A stretch of DNA of 64,000 bases from Platerodrilus igneus (Eukaryota > Arthropoda > Insecta > Coleoptera > Lycidae): the NCBI GenBank assembly GCA_036346225.1, contig JARFIW010000999.1, positions 2,463,001-2,527,000 of the forward strand. Reading direction: 5' to 3'. Below the pieces are notes generated by a model. The model was not told the DNA's origin. It saw only the letters and a program-made list of their open reading frames with translations, and ran no database searches. Position numbers and translations under genes: made by a program. The stretch's first letter is position 1; each line of letters begins with the position of its first letter. Positions 47,101-54,400 of the stretch are shown here, piece by piece.

Positions 47101-50053
47101 CATAAATATATGCTAGAAAAATTAATATAGTAAGTAAGTAAGTAGATTTATTGCATAACTCAATATAGGTTAATAAAGTATAAAACAAAATATTATACTA
47201 TAAAGCAAATTATTAAAATACAGTTAATAATATAATTAGTTTTCATTTCTACAACTTAAAATATATTTTTTTAAATTACTCTTAAATTTTCTTTGAGAAG
47301 GCTGATTTGTAACTGATTTTGGTAATGCATTATATATCTTAACGCCATAATGAAATACATTTTTTGTGGTTATCGTTTTATTCTTCTTGTATATATAGTA
47401 ATTGTCTGCTTGTCTTGTGCTGTAGTTATGTATATCTGACACTTTAATTAAGTTGCTAACCAAGTACGAAGGCAGCAAACCATTTATAATTTTATATATA
47501 AAAACCATACTATTATATTTCATTTGTTCCTGAACATTTAAAAAATTACAATATTTGTGAATAATTTCCCATTTTATGGCTTTGTACCTCTGTTTTCATG
47601 CTTTGTTGGGTTGTTTTTATATTTTCGTCTTCCTTTTATTAAATGCAGACCATCCTTTGTTACCCAAGATACCAAATCTTCTTTTTGTTTATACTCCAGA
47701 ATATTTCTGACTGCCATGTCTAAGCTGGATTTAATGTTATTCCATTCTGCTTCTATTTAATTTTAGTATCAGAAATTTTCTCGGTATCTTTCAATAAATC
47801 GTTTAACTTTTTTTCAAATCTTTTGTGGGAATCTTTATATTTCAGTTTTTTAGTCTTTAAAGTCAAAGTATCTTTCCCCGTTCCTTTTTTCTAATTTTTT
47901 AATTTAAGTGCAACTTTACCATAAAGTTTCCGCTCTAAAAATCCGAACTTACGAACTTTCCGAGTCCCTACTATATCCAATGCTATCCTAAGCATTTCAA
48001 TTTTCAACTTCTTTAGTTTGACTGATTGCTTCATGTTTCTAACATTCCACGTTCCAACTCTCAAGAATTTAACAGTTATTTTTTCTTCTTATTGAGCTTG
48101 CTGATCACACCCTCCAAAGTATTCTCCTCCTGAACATCTGAAAGGGGGGAACTATTTTAACTCAGGAATTTTTATCCCACAGAATGCCATCATTTTTTAC
48201 TACATTTTTGGTATGCTGTGTACTTGGGAGGTAATGTGGTAGTTTCCCGTTGCTTTTCACATCACAGTAGTGTCTTGGAATTCATTACTGATCCCTATGG
48301 TCTCTGTCACTCTGTACCGTGCATTTATATAATCAATGCTCCACCAGAAGGTACTACATTGGCCAGGAGGCGAGTTTTTTGTTGCCTGGAAATTTAGAAT
48401 TTTGCCGAACCCTTGCCGTTCCAGGCAAGGTAGGGATCTTTAACGTGCATGACAACACTCACACACGGGACCTCCATTTTACCTCTCATCCGAACGAGAG
48501 CGTAATTTTTATGAAAAATGCTCACCTGTCAGTTTTCAAGCAGTCGGCCGTGTTGGGATTTGAACCCAGGACGACTTTGGGATCCGTAGTCTTACCCTTA
48601 CTACATTGATCCACGGCGACGCCTTGTCACTCTGTACCGAAAGAACTGCTGCCCTCTTTCAGGTGCCTGTCTTAGTATGGTTCATCATTAAAGACCTCAC
48701 TAATTTGGTTAAACCCTTAGTTTGGCTCTTTAGCTCATTGAAACACAAGCCATTTTACCCGTTCTAGTATTCTAGAACTTCTTGAAGGTGCACATGTTCA
48801 GAAGGGCGTAATTATACGAAAATTGTCTCATGCATGTAATTTATTAAAATGTTGAATAATAAAATGTATTTATAGGAAAGGTAATTGGTTTTGAAAGAAG
48901 CTTTCCCGTGTTAAATCAAAGCATAAAAACGATTAATCCTAATGGATCTTAAATAAAAATCGTCCCCTGAATCAAAATGAGAAATAATTTCTTAAAACAT
49001 TACGGAATCTTCCTTCCAATTATAAACCTATAAAAGTTAATTTTCTTTTGTTCAATACAGATGACATTTATGACGTATATACGTAAATTTATAAACGCTA
49101 CTGAGGTTTGTTTTGATATAATTTTATATTTGCCTTCGGTGGAAAACTCCGCATTCTCCACACATTACCATCTGTCACTGTATGTTTAATATATTCTAAT
49201 TAAGGGTTTAGTTCTAGTTGTTGAGGTATTTAAACCATGAACTCATACGTACCTATACGAAATTGCCAAATACATTCCGTCTCGACAGTTGGATTAAGGT
49301 TAGATTGGTTAACTACATTGGGATAGGTTAGGCTGTTTGGTTAGATTAAACATCAAACGAAAGAGATCATACGAAAAAAAAATCCTAACTTTTGAAACCA
49401 TTTCCTAAAAAAATTGCCAAATTGTATACATATTGTATTTGTCAGAATTCTCGATCAATATAGAAAACCCCTAAAAATTGTGTTACTGAAAGGAAACCTC
49501 ACGTTAATACTGAATACTACAAAAAGCAAACATACCCACATTTTTTTCTTTACAGATTCTCTTATTTTTAGGTTTTCTGATTGTTTGATATTCCACACAA
49601 ATTTTTCTTTTATAAATTCAACAATACAACAAACTCGTCAAGTACAGAAATACACAATTTCAACAAAGTTATTTCACCATATCATATTCGCTTTCAAATA
49701 TATCATTTCGTATTGAAATATTACATGGACGATATCAATAAATTTAAATTGAGGGCATTGATTAAACAATGTGCAAAAAATACAGAAATAAATTATATTT
49801 GAACATGAGAAATAAGCCCAAAAAACGAAGTACAATTACCATGCAATTCCCTTCTATGATTTCCATTAACAGAATTTATTTTGGAGACATTTCTTAAGTC
49901 TGAAGTTTGTATCATTGCAGCATTCTGTCTTTTCTGTCTAATTTTTTGTTCCATAATTTGACGCTACAAACAATCATTGATTAACGTTGGTATTTATCTT
50001 TAACTACTACTTATTTATACCTGCTGCTCTAATTTTTGTGTTCTTACATTCAT
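21869..50053 (-). CDS. ktub: King tubby / Tubby-like protein, complete (six coding exons)
   Basis: Tubby-like proteins bind phosphoinositides through a C-terminal tubby beta-barrel and act in ciliary receptor trafficking and signalling. The exons on the minus strand are 50053-50021, 49963-49840, 32243-32157, 32096-31933, 22724-22454 and 22395-21869. All introns are GT-AG and phases close to 402 codons including the stop. The N-terminus reads [11 protein letters not shown] then [17 protein letters not shown] and [14 protein letters not shown], typical of insect ktub. An acidic, Ser/Pro-rich linker follows. The tubby domain starts near residue 147 ([10 protein letters not shown]) and includes [69 protein letters not shown] and the invariant C-terminus [10 protein letters not shown]. 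The two large introns (17.6 and 9.2 kb) are packed with transposons. It is divergent from SRPRA. The first ATG lies in a frame open for a few codons upstream, so a longer start exon is possible. Confidence 0.95.
22725..23129. other. ktub intron 5, 3' part
   Basis: AT-rich intronic DNA between the tubby-domain exon and the (TA)n tract. No other feature was seen. Confidence 0.5.
23130..23182. repeat. (TA)n microsatellite
   Basis: An uninterrupted TA dinucleotide run of roughly 50 bases. Confidence 0.95.
23590..24232 (+). mobile_element. Penelope-like GIY-YIG endonuclease remnant between inverted (GT)n/(CA)n arrays
   Basis: The plus-strand frame 23666-23979 encodes [20 protein letters not shown], a GIY-YIG endonuclease segment (the YIG half, then the conserved Arg and His). 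A second part follows with [12 protein letters not shown] and REFLEMCYI, as in the endonuclease of Penelope-like elements. The GVY half is replaced by a (GT)n array at 23612-23662. A longer (CA)n array with CACG and CACT variants runs from 24012 to 24230. Both arrays contain a CTCTTA interruption in opposite orientation (gtaagagtg versus cactcttac), so they form an inverted pair. Only the endonuclease is present, so it is dead. Confidence 0.75.
24233..26149. other. ktub intron 5 interior, mostly unassigned
   Basis: A possible LINE 3' end lies at about 25245-25350: a GC-richer block 'tgcaatggcgggggagtgga' followed by an AATAAATAAATATA tail. A GC-richer block at 25900-26010 ('gacgagggcgggtcgaggtc') has no match elsewhere in the window. 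The rest is AT-rich. Confidence 0.4.
26150..27660 (+). repeat. Two diverged copies of an unnamed repeat (R4), about 900 bases apart
   Basis: Copy 1 starts at about 26150 and copy 2 at about 27050. The plus strand of both could encode a similar basic peptide: [19 protein letters not shown] in the first and [19 protein letters not shown] in the second. Further matches in order are 'ctgaattatt.a.....ttgca' (26280 and 27184), a '.cgccctttaatgtac.cggg.ctattt' block (26505 and 27425), and an 'atttctt.tg.g.c.tgctct.atgcaagtata' block (26622 and 27490). The open frame 27467-27838 (123 codons) covers the end of copy 2, and I do not recognise the protein. Conservation of the GRLALVxExRxIEL segment hints at an old coding sequence. 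Confidence 0.55.
27661..28585. other. Unassigned intron sequence with a short internal duplication
   Basis: A block 'ttgcgcttttatatct' at 28229 recurs at 28467. Each is followed by a 'tattgttc.cattgctaaaaa' block, so about 240 bases are duplicated in tandem and diverged. The 127-codon frame 28112-28495 spans this duplication and has no recognisable similarity. Confidence 0.4.
28586..29165 (-). repeat. Dispersed repeat R3, copy A (about 570 bp)
   Basis: It matches copy B (62703-63270) over its whole length, in the same orientation. Landmarks: a 'gcgcgcgtg.tca.agccactt' start, 'cacgttcacaatatt.cgcaataaag', 'tggaacgcttcacgactttg', 'caggagccatgctgatttcc', 'ccatcgttgaatccagattt', 'gacgtctcgttggc.aataat' and a 'gccatcactccgcgt' end. 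The minus-strand frames 29136-28825 and 63191-62886 give partly similar peptides ([24 protein letters not shown]). The ends are CpG-rich. It may be an LTR, the promoter/first exon of a mobile element, or a MITE-like element. Confidence 0.6.
29280..29480 (+). repeat. Degenerate minisatellite, about 59-bp period
   Basis: Three full units and a partial unit share the order 'ctactaaggcaaagtggtct', then 'gatccgatcaact.c', then 'gtcgtt...acaaa'. Unit starts are near 29281, 29343, 29401 and 29458. The units are strongly diverged. Confidence 0.7.
29481..29690 (+). repeat. (ACTG)n / (CAACTAA)n-like low-complexity tract
   Basis: Imperfect repeats of ctgactga run from 29480 to 29590 and grade into caactaac-type repeats to 29680. 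Confidence 0.85.
29715..29732 (+). other. Possible tRNA-Lys-type primer binding site remnant
   Basis: The string tggcgcccaacgtagtc near 29729 resembles the TGGCGCCCAACGTGGG primer binding sites of some Gypsy-type retroelements. No LTR pair or pol gene was found around it, so it may be a remnant or chance. Confidence 0.25.
29760..31587. other. Unassigned ktub intron 5 sequence
   Basis: AT-rich. Nothing that I can support as an exon or an element. Confidence 0.4.
31588..31675 (+). mobile_element. LINE family A 3' end with (GAT)n tail
   Basis: The sequence 'agctcagaataggaaacaat' and 'gcatctaaccagttccagga' match the 3' ends near 11995 and 12335. A gatgatgatgatggtgat tail follows. It is a very short, 5'-truncated insertion, 260 bases from a ktub exon. 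Confidence 0.75.
32244..33509. other. ktub intron 2, 3' part
   Basis: AT-rich. The open frames at 32581-32772 and 32908-33198 have no recognisable similarity. It ends with the five bases ctaac (33505-33509) that are duplicated on the far side of the BEL element. Confidence 0.5.
33510..33853 (+). repeat. 5' LTR of the BEL/Pao element
   Basis: The sequence runs from TGTTTAG to GTACA and is identical by eye to 40420-40763. The antisense and sense open frames inside it (33584-33847, 33615-33887) are by-products of the LTR, not genes. Confidence 0.95.
35611..37076 (+). mobile_element. Tc1/mariner (DD41D, rosa-like) element inside the BEL gag
   Basis: It is flanked by TA duplications (35609-35610 and 37077-37078). 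Terminal inverted repeats are about 105 bases, starting (C/T)AAGGTTATCATAAAG, with roughly 85% identity between the two ends. The length is 1466 bp. Counting one TA, removal leaves the host frame continuous. It contains a transposase pseudogene (35858-36951) in the same orientation as BEL. Confidence 0.93.
35858..36951 (+). pseudogene. Mariner DD41D transposase, frameshifted
   Basis: The start is ATG at 35858 ([19 protein letters not shown]). The N-terminal helix-turn-helix part ends with [16 protein letters not shown]. After a frameshift near 36100 the second DNA-binding part follows ([19 protein letters not shown]), then the first catalytic Asp in [13 protein letters not shown] second frameshift near 36430-36500 leads to FMQDGAPAH (second Asp) and [18 protein letters not shown] (third Asp). 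There are 41 residues between the second and third catalytic Asp, giving DD41D, the signature reported for rosa-like mariners. The C-terminus has [10 protein letters not shown]. All three Asp are kept, but two frameshifts make it inactive. Confidence 0.9.
40420..40763 (+). repeat. 3' LTR of the BEL/Pao element
   Basis: Identical by eye to 33510-33853. It is followed by the ctaac target duplication at 40764-40768. Confidence 0.95.
40869..41167 (-). mobile_element. tRNA-headed SINE (family S), copy 1
   Basis: On the minus strand the head reads cgtggcatagttggtatg (A box-like) and gggttcgaatcctgaca (B box, consensus GGTTCGAATCC). A conserved body of about 220 bases follows. The copy is flanked by a perfect 14-bp target duplication, actaattactaaca (40855-40868 and 41168-41181). 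Open frames inside it are not genes. Confidence 0.88.
41182..41539. other. Unassigned AT-rich intron sequence
   Basis: Nothing supported between the SINE and repeat R2. Confidence 0.4.
41540..41720 (+). repeat. Dispersed repeat R2, copy 2
   Basis: See 19125-19330. It shares a ctcgtta..ttacggta.ct block and a tttcttgtc.gcac block in the same order and spacing. Confidence 0.45.
41806..42095 (-). mobile_element. SINE family S, copy 2 (diverged)
   Basis: The body on the minus strand matches the other copies (the 'ggtaggagtcttgaacgtac' counterpart, 'ttgctgttccaagcaaggta'). The tRNA-like head at 42030-42090 is degraded and the B box is no longer consensus. Target duplications were not identified. 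Confidence 0.75.
42428..42888 (+). mobile_element. SINE family S, copy 3, interrupted by a 165-bp insert
   Basis: The head 'ggcggctccgtggcatagtt' with B box gggttcgaattccaa lies at 42428-42503. The body resumes at about 42668 (ttgaaaaatgttagacaagc) and runs to cacatgtag at 42888. The intervening 42505-42667 is unrelated, AT-rich, and ends with 'aatataataaactttaaaa', a poly(A)-signal-like end. Confidence 0.8.
42889..43479. other. Unassigned intron sequence
   Basis: There is a possible link to repeat R2-like sequence at 43385-43460 ('cccggtcaatttctttattt'), too weak to assign. No gene was found. Confidence 0.35.
43480..43730 (-). pseudogene. LINE family A fragment (endonuclease/RT linker)
   Basis: The minus strand matches the long copy at about 9530-9740: the 'agactgtagaagctaccca' counterpart lies at 43675-43700, and the 'tttgacttagagaaacta' counterpart at 43575-43600. 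Only a central piece is present. Confidence 0.7.
43785..45010 (+). repeat. Dispersed repeat R1, copy 2
   Basis: Matches 16520-17760 in order: 'ctaggggtctattcctcggg' at 43859, 'ctcttgctacct.ata' at 44116, and 'tggacaaacaaatgacg' at 44795. No coding sequence was recognised. Confidence 0.6.
45011..45669. other. Unassigned intron sequence with a short purine-rich tandem
   Basis: At 45355-45410 there is an imperfect gataagac-type repeat ('agacaagataaaacagagta'). Otherwise nothing is supported. Confidence 0.4.
45684..45978 (+). mobile_element. SINE family S, copy 4 (best preserved)
   Basis: A 295-bp element. The tRNA-like head has A box tggcgtagtgg (45701-45711) and B box gggttcgaatcc (45740-45751). 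The body includes 'ttcggatgagaggtaaatgg', 'gttaaagatccctaccttgc' and a 'gcttcctggccaatgtagta' end block, finishing with cacatgta. A perfect 14-bp target duplication, tgttggcaaccaaa, flanks it (45670-45683 and 45979-45992). It is RNA polymerase III-type and non-coding. Confidence 0.93.
46085..47045 (-). pseudogene. LINE family A fragment: endonuclease and 5' end
   Basis: The minus strand encodes endonuclease pieces ([21 protein letters not shown], followed by [20 protein letters not shown] in 46280-46089). The stretch 46860-47045 is homologous to the proposed 5' UTR at 1500-1755. Stops are present throughout. Confidence 0.78.
47120..47525 (-). pseudogene. 5'-truncated non-LTR element, RT C-terminal end, with (TTAC)n tail
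   Basis: The minus-strand frame 47523-47236 encodes a 95-residue end including [25 protein letters not shown] and [16 protein letters not shown], the usual C-terminal pattern of Jockey/CR1-like LINEs. The tail on the minus strand is cttacttacttac (47129-47145). It lies between two fragments of LINE family A. Confidence 0.75.
47535..48800 (-). pseudogene. LINE family A fragment, carrying a SINE insertion
   Basis: On the minus strand, 47530-47920 matches the linker region (long copy 9600-9930). Positions 47950-48130 match the endonuclease start (the 'gcttcatgtttctaacattc' block), and 48140-48800 matches the proposed 5' UTR. The family S SINE (48320-48624) interrupts the UTR. Confidence 0.75.
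48320..48624 (-). mobile_element. SINE family S, copy 5, inserted in LINE 5' UTR
   Basis: The minus-strand head 'ccgtggatcaatgtagtaag' and B box gggttcaaatccca are present, followed by the standard body. A perfect 15-bp target duplication, tgtcactctgtaccg, flanks it (48305-48319 and 48625-48639). Joining the flanks restores the LINE UTR order seen at 1570-1610. Confidence 0.92.
48801..49839. other. ktub intron 2, 5' part
   Basis: AT-rich and unassigned. The plus-strand frame 49414-49716 overlaps nothing recognisable. Confidence 0.45.
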
Positions 50054-51401
50054 GTTGATTAAATTCTCAACGAACAATTTATATAATAATCTTTAAAAAG
50101 TCTACACAACTTTTGGTAGAATAACAAAAAACTTCTGAGATTCGAATACTAAACATAATTAAAATCACCTCTAAACATCAAACAATTTACTAAACCAAAC
50201 ATCTAAAAATACTAATTCTATATCCAGCAACGGTACTATAAACGTCCATTCGTAATACTCTGACGTCAGGCAAATCAACGAATAAGAACTGAAACACCTA
50301 ATGATTATTGAAAAACGTGAATACATTTTATTTTCTATTTGTATACTGATCTACACGCTACATGGAACCAAATTACTTTTTATATTATTTTATTTGAAGT
50401 AGTTAACGCAGTTTTGATTACAGAAAGTTGTTTTTTATACAACAAGTACTGTAAAGGTTTCACAGTATTGTTATTGCAGTGCCTACTGCTTTAGAAAACT
50501 TTGATACTTTTTAAAATAAAGAAACAATTGCAAAATTAAAATGTCAATGTCAGACACGATTAATTTGTTTATTTATGAACAATAGATACGCGTTCTTACA
50601 CAGACTTGATTATTATTATTAACTTAAATTAAAAATAAAAATTGTAAATAGTTTTTATTAAGATTATTTTAATTGTTACAATTATTCAGGTAAACCATTG
50701 TACATACGATTTTATAAAAGTTGTTCCGCTGGAGTTAACGAGTTTGAGAGTACGAGATCTTACGGAATTGTTATTTTGTAAATGGTACGCCTTAACTTGA
50801 AATCAAAATTACAATTACTAAATAACTGAGATGTAAATTTTAAATTGAATTAAGCGTAGAGTAATAATTAGAGGGCTTCTGTATAGAAAGAGAGAATTAG
50901 TAATTCACAGTTGTTTGATAAATTAAGCTTTTGGGCCATTTTCAACTTTACAAGGCATAATTTAGGCTGTTTAATATTTACGACATAAACAGCAACTAAT
51001 GTTATATTAGTGTTCATTTCCTTAAGTTATAGAAAATGTTGTGCCCTATATGTGCTACGATGATTGTTTTCTAAATTAAGTTATGTTGGAAGCTATCAAC
51101 AGAACAGCAATCATTTGAAGAGTAATTCGTTGTTTCTGCTTTCTAGTACATAAAGTGTCGAACTATTAGGTTAGTTGAAAGTTTATGCGTGGCTGATACG
51201 TAATTAACTCTAAATGTTGTCTTGTTAACATAATGTCCTGATGCGTACGATATTTAAATTATTGCAATACCGAACGCATTTCTTGCTGATTTGTCAGGTA
51301 TTTTTGACGTGTCAGTTTAAGCATTTCACGTAAACAGGTTATTGATGGTTAGGTTTTCATTGAAGTATTTTAATGGTTAATGTTAAAAGTATTTGTTTAA
51401 A
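50054..51401. promoter_or_regulatory. Divergent ktub / SRPRA promoter region
   Basis: The two start codons face away from each other with 1348 bases between them. Neither transposon proteins nor repeats were recognised here, unlike in the flanking introns. The non-coding 5' exons of both genes must lie within it. There is no clear TATA element or CpG-rich block. A shared promoter is inference from geometry. Confidence 0.6.
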
Positions 51402-54400
51402 ATGTTAGATTTGTTTACAATTTTTAGCAAAGGTGGTATAGTTTTGTGGTGTTTTCAAAGCACAGCACAAATTTTTACCCCTTCAATAAATGCTTTAATC
51501 AAAACAGTAATTTTACAGGTAATTTTACTATTAACAATATGTTTCAATAAACCATTGTGTGTTTTTTGTAGGAACGTTCTGGCACCAACATTTTTGACTG
51601 TGATGGATTGCGCATGCAGTATAAACTTGATAATGAATTCGATTTGGTGTTTGTTGTAGCATACCAAAAGATACTGCAATTGTCGTATGTAGACAAGTTT
51701 TTAAACGATATCCATTTAGAGTTCAGGGATAAGTACAAAAACGAATTAACAAATTCGAGTTATGTACATGGATACGATCTTGCTGATAAGTATAATTCGG
51801 TGTTGCAAGCTGCTGAAAAATGGTCCAAGCTTCAAGCAAAAGTTCCTAAGCAAATGAAAACGTATGATGAGTCTGTGAAGTCTAAGAAAACCGTTTCTTC
51901 TATGATAGAACGGAAAGGTGATGAAAAACCCATTAAACCTACCAAGAAGAAAAACATAAGTTTTGCGAAAGAAGGTACGATTTGTTTTTTTTTATTAACT
52001 GTTAAGTATTTTAAAAGTGTATATATTTTTACCAGATGTAAAAGAAGAAATTTTATCAAATATTGAAAATGGCTTCGTTGATGAAGAAACACTTACTGTC
52101 AATCGTCTTAAATTTGCCCAAAAAATTGGAAAAAAGAAACAAGATTCAAAGTAAATTATATGAATAATTTTAAGATACGTTTATTAACCTGCATTATTTA
52201 CAGAAAAAGTCCAAAGCCTGAAAAAGAAAAAGCGGGTAAGAAACCAAGAATTTGGGATTTAGGAGGATCATCAAAAGATGTTCAATCATTAGAACGAACC
52301 GTAGATAAGCCAGAAGATATGCGTAGTCATTTTACTGCTGATACTGAGGTATGTGTTTTATGTACAACAATACTAAAGATCATGTTGGTCAAAAGTACTA
52401 TAGATTTTAAATCTTCTGTCTTAATTGGTATCCTGAATTAATTGAAGCAGAAGTTTCTAGTTATTAAAATTTGACAAGCTTTTTCGTAATTTTTTTTTAT
52501 TGTTATTAGTTTAGATGGGTTTTTCAACACGCATAATTTATACAGCATGTCAAATGAGTGTAACATGCTATACAAAATCGTATTTGTGATGAAATTCAAG
52601 TAGTTTTACCAAGATTACTGTATTTTATTCCGATTATTTTTCTAATAAACACAAGTTTTTTATAATGTCATTAGAGCTGACATAACAAAAAAAAAAGGTA
52701 TAAATACAAGGGCCATAATTTGTGATAATTTGTGCCATCCAAAACAAGCAGCTAAATAGATTCATTCTGCTTGAAACAACCGCGAATTACATTTACTATG
52801 ATTAGGTTCAAGAGTAAAGTATCCGTTTGCATGAGCAGAATCAATCGGTACTGCTACATTCGAAGCACACTAATTTGTGCTTCTCAAATGTTCACTCACG
52901 AAATTTGTACCTTTTCCCTTTTCTGAAAAACCATCTGCGAAGCCTATTCGCACAAGAATAAAGTATTCGCTTTCACGAGCAGAATCAATCGGTACTGCGA
53001 CACTCGAAGCACACTAATTAGTGCTATTCAAATATTCACTCATGGATTTTGTACCCCGTCTCTTCTCTGAAAAACCACGGAACAAATTCAGTTTACTCCG
53101 AAGCTGATTTTTTCAAATTTTTTTCAAAAATCTTTAAAAACACTTTGTTAACATCGATAAAAAGAAATTAGAGAAAGGTCGATGTCCAAACTGCCATGGC
53201 GGGTGCCCAAACCCGCCAAAGACATATTTATGTTTTTAATAAAAAATGATCAAATTTTCAACATTTTAGCGCCAAAGTGATGGTTACCGTAGATTTTGCG
53301 AGTCAGATGAGTTCCCGCCATGCATCTAGCCCGGCGGGTACCAAACCCCGTCAAAATAAAATTTTACAAAAAAAAAATTAAAAAATAATTTTCTCCGTTC
53401 GGAAGCGTGGAAACATGCATTTTTCAAAAATAAGAATTGTGGCACTCTGAGATTTCCCAAATAAAATTTCATAAATAAGCCTACTTATGTCTAAAATTTC
53501 AAATTTACTGTAACATTAAGTGTATAGATTATTAATTTCTGTTTTATTTTACAAAGTCACTTTATTTAATTTCATTAACTTTATTACGTGTTAACAATGA
53601 GTCAAACACAAAATGCATTTAAGTAACGTCACCAAAACTATGGTGTTACAACTATTATTATTACCACTGCGTAGAAAAATTTCTACTAATTTTTAAATTA
53701 AAGAAAATCCATTCTATATTTAAAATTAATACGGTATTAGAATCTTGGAAAATTAATTCGAAATTGTTGGACACTTGTATTTACACAAATATATCATCCT
53801 CATTATCAAGTTCTGTATCTACATCATATTCACCCTCGTCTTCATCTTCCCTTGGGTGAGTTGGATTGCACAAACGTCCAGCAGCTCTAATAAACTCAAC
53901 ACTTGGGTCCAAATTTTGATGCTTACATCGCAATATGAACATAAAACGAGCCAAGTAACATAGGAAAAATGACTTTACCCGTCTGTACTCGGAAACACGA
54001 TGCTTAGCATGTCTCCAAAGACCCTCGATGGTGTTGGTATGAGCCCCCGTCTCCGGATCCTTGAAGGTCAACGAGTGGTTGACCCTCAGATGTTCATAGT
54101 CCAAATCCTTAAGGATTTTATATGGCTTCAAACAGTTACTGATAATGGTGGTTCCGGGCAATATCCACTTTTTAATAAGAGGAATCAACATCTTGCTGTC
54201 TCTCTTCTCCACTGGTACCAAAAAGAAGTTTTCACTCTCTCTGTCGACGCCACCAAACACCCACTGACCATCTACTAGATGGTCACGATAATATTTTCAT
54301 TTTCCGAATTTGCTCTCATCAATTTCAACGATTTTTCCAAAACCACCTATAATCAAAAAGACGCCTGGAATTCTGTTTCATTGAGCACTCATCATTATGC

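Noticed and set aside
48319..48609. 96-codon frame and similar frames in 40849-42986 and 45651-45978
   Set aside because: They are translations of the SINE family S; similarity between them reflects shared non-coding repeat sequence.
52811..53060. Satellite monomers as part of the Merlin TIR
   Set aside because: The monomers left and right of Merlin are in the same orientation and continue each other across the aaaccac duplication, so they are the target, not the TIR.
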